Positions 62,801 through 64,000 of a DNA stretch of 64,000 nt are shown piece after piece (position 1 is the stretch's first letter; the number at the start of each line of letters is the position of its first letter). The position numbers and the translations under genes are program-made. This DNA comes from Amoebophrya sp. A120. Its lineage: Eukaryota > Sar > Dinophyceae > Syndiniales > Amoebophryaceae. A model generated the notes under the pieces. The model searched no databases. It had not been told where the DNA came from and saw nothing but the letters and a program-made list of their open reading frames with translations. The stretch covers positions 10,890,634-10,954,633 of the forward strand of contig CAJINV010000002.1 of assembly GCA_905178155.1 (NCBI GenBank), given 5' to 3'.

Positions 62801-63852
62801 CACGAAACCAAATTTTCGCGTCTCGTGGAGGAGACGGAAACAGCGAAAGACGCAGCGGACGAGCGTTTTCGCGCCACCACGAGCACGATGGCCTCGGAGC
62901 ACGAGGAAAAGCTGACGTCGCTCGAGCGCGACCACGCTCTAGCACTGCAGGAACTGCAGCTGAAGGCTGACGCCGAAGCGGCCAGCCTGGTCCAAACCCA
63001 CAAGGCCGGGCTGCAGGAAGTAGAGCAGCTCCACACCAAGCATCTCGAGGCGGTCAAGCGAGACCACGCGGCCGCGATCGAGGAACTAGAGGCGAGTCAC
63101 AACACCGCAACCAGGCGCCTCCACGACGAGTACGCAAACACGCTGGACCGGGTGCACGAGGAGCAGGACGCGCGGGTCAAGGAGCTGCGAAAGGAGCACG
63201 AGACGGAACTTTTCGACAAAACCACCGAATTGTCAAACCAGCATGCGGAGAAAACGAAGAAGCTGCAGAACCAGCACGAAGAGGAGCTCACCGCGCTGGA
63301 GGAGCGAACGGCGTCGGACATCTCGCAACTGAAGGCCGGGCACCTGCGCACCACCCAGATGCTGGACCAGGCCCACCGCGCCGAGATTGACACCCTGCGG
63401 GAGGAACACAAGGCGGTGCTGGAGGAACTAAGCATCGCCAACGGCGCGGTCGTCGAGGAAACCGAGAAGAGAATAAACAAAATCGAACAGGAGCTCACCG
63501 AGAAGGTGCGACAAGTGCAGGAAGCCAAGAACGTCCTGGAGCAGCAGCGCGTCGCGGACCTCGCGGACCAGCGGGCGCAGTACGAGTCGCAGCTGAACGA
63601 CGTGCTGGAGGAACACGAGAAGGAAGTAAGCAAAGTGGAGAAGGAGGTGCGGCAGGAGTTGGAGGACGTCGGTAGACTATCCTGTGCAAAAGTATCGTAC
63701 TCGTAGTAATCGCAAACATGCATTACAAATCTTGCTCTTAAGGTTTTATTTCTCATGCTGAGAAAATTTGTAATGCATTTATTATACGAGTACGATAGGA
63801 TACTTTTGCACAGGATATAGACTCGCGCTCGAGCAACTGGACGAAAATCTTC
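59806..63852 (+). CDS. Long coiled-coil protein (3' end outside window)
   Basis: Start ATG 59806 (GCGAAAATG). Exons 59806-61708, 61974-63677 and 63823-about 63852 join in phase, giving more than 1,200 aa, with a further intron starting near 63853 and continuing past the window. The first 190 residues are Ser/Thr-rich and disordered. A coiled coil starts near residue 190, is broken by low-complexity linkers, and becomes continuous from about 61980. It is unusually rich in His: between 62999 and 63280 histidines recur mostly 11 residues apart (hendecad spacing). No motor, kinase or membrane domain is visible, so a scaffold or cytoskeletal role is only a guess. The second junction is a TIR introner; excision restores DVGRLALEQLDENL, which keeps the heptad pattern. 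Confidence 0.72.
63678..63822 (+). mobile_element. TIR introner-like intron, copy 3
   Basis: The element 63678-63817 begins TATCCTGTGCAAAAGTATC and ends with the reverse complement (GATACTTTTGCACAGGATA). A second internal inverted pair is GCATTACAAAT/ATTTGTAATGC. The 5-bp direct repeat TAGAC flanks it (63673-63677, 63818-63822). No sliding within the repeat gives GT-AG, so the boundary is non-canonical if the coiled-coil frame is correct. Confidence 0.8.
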
Positions 63853-64000
63853 GTGCGCAGTTATTACAATGAAAAATGCCCCCACCCCCGAACTTGGGAG
63901 CATTTGTATTCGCAAACCTTTCCAAATGAAACATTCGCCCTCTTGCATCTATCAGCATCACAGGTTTTCAATCGTGAATAGCAAAAATTTGTATTGCAAA
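63853..64000 (+). other. Start of a further intron, possibly another introner (cut by window end)
   Basis: The coiled-coil frame meets a TGA at about 63870, so an intron must begin just before it (GT at 63853 in CTTC|GTGCGC is possible). The sequence has CCCCCACCCCCG and GCATTTGTATT, similar to the interior of the other introners, but its right end is not in view. Confidence 0.4.

Noticed and set aside
63821-63990. Alternative + frame after copy 3 reading through to TCAATCGTG
   Set aside because: Open by chance and joined by GT-AG, but it abandons the coiled-coil pattern that the 5-bp-repeat junction preserves.

Overview
This is a nuclear segment of a eukaryote with many short introns. About 12 gene models are supported and all read on the + strand. 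Neighbouring genes are separated by several hundred bases to about 3 kb. ORFs longer than 4 kb, rich in Ser/Gln/Ala/Gly and acidic residues, alternate with compact conserved genes. Most introns are 110-420 bp with ordinary GT-AG ends, but three are inverted-repeat elements (termini TATCC...GGATA) flanked by 5-bp direct repeats, i.e. intron-forming mobile elements ('introners'). Together with a thrombospondin-repeat membrane protein resembling the TRAP/MIC2 adhesins of apicomplexans and their relatives, and strictly one-directional gene order, this points to an alveolate. A dinoflagellate or perkinsid-like parasite such as the Syndiniales (Amoebophrya, where inverted-repeat introns are known) is the best guess. 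That assignment is inference: no rRNA, spliced leader or other direct marker is present.

Layout. (1) 1-6012: 3' part of a gene with at least 12 TSP1 repeats, one transmembrane helix and a short tail; its penultimate intron is 2.7 kb and filled by a 349-bp tandem array. (2) 6948-21998: a giant gene (about 4,740 aa if the chain is right) with an FtsJ-type methyltransferase domain and long low-complexity tails, interrupted by two TIR introners. (3) 22638-24602: P-loop protein with a long basic insert. (4) 25205-27235: UFD1-UBX-UBA fusion, a likely Cdc48/p97 adaptor. (5) 27980-30793: START-like lipid-binding candidate. (6) 32119-32472: Tctex-type dynein light chain. (7) 34540-37567: ZNF207/BuGZ/SUF4-like protein. 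(8) about 40093-47547: very large unknown protein with several hydrophobic segments. (9) about 47662-53777: ubiquitin-like domain followed by a 1,780-residue low-complexity region. (10) 56567-58377: SR-like protein with the order RRM-RS-RRM. (11) 59806 to beyond the window end: long coiled-coil protein with a TIR introner.

The genes do not form an operon or one pathway. Recurrent themes are RNA handling (FtsJ-like, SR-like), ubiquitin/Cdc48 biology (UFD1-UBX-UBA, ubiquitin-like domain) and cytoskeleton/mitosis (dynein light chain, BuGZ-like, coiled coil). Exon joins were derived by hand from reading phase and splice-site sequence. Where phase could not be reconciled this is said in the entry.
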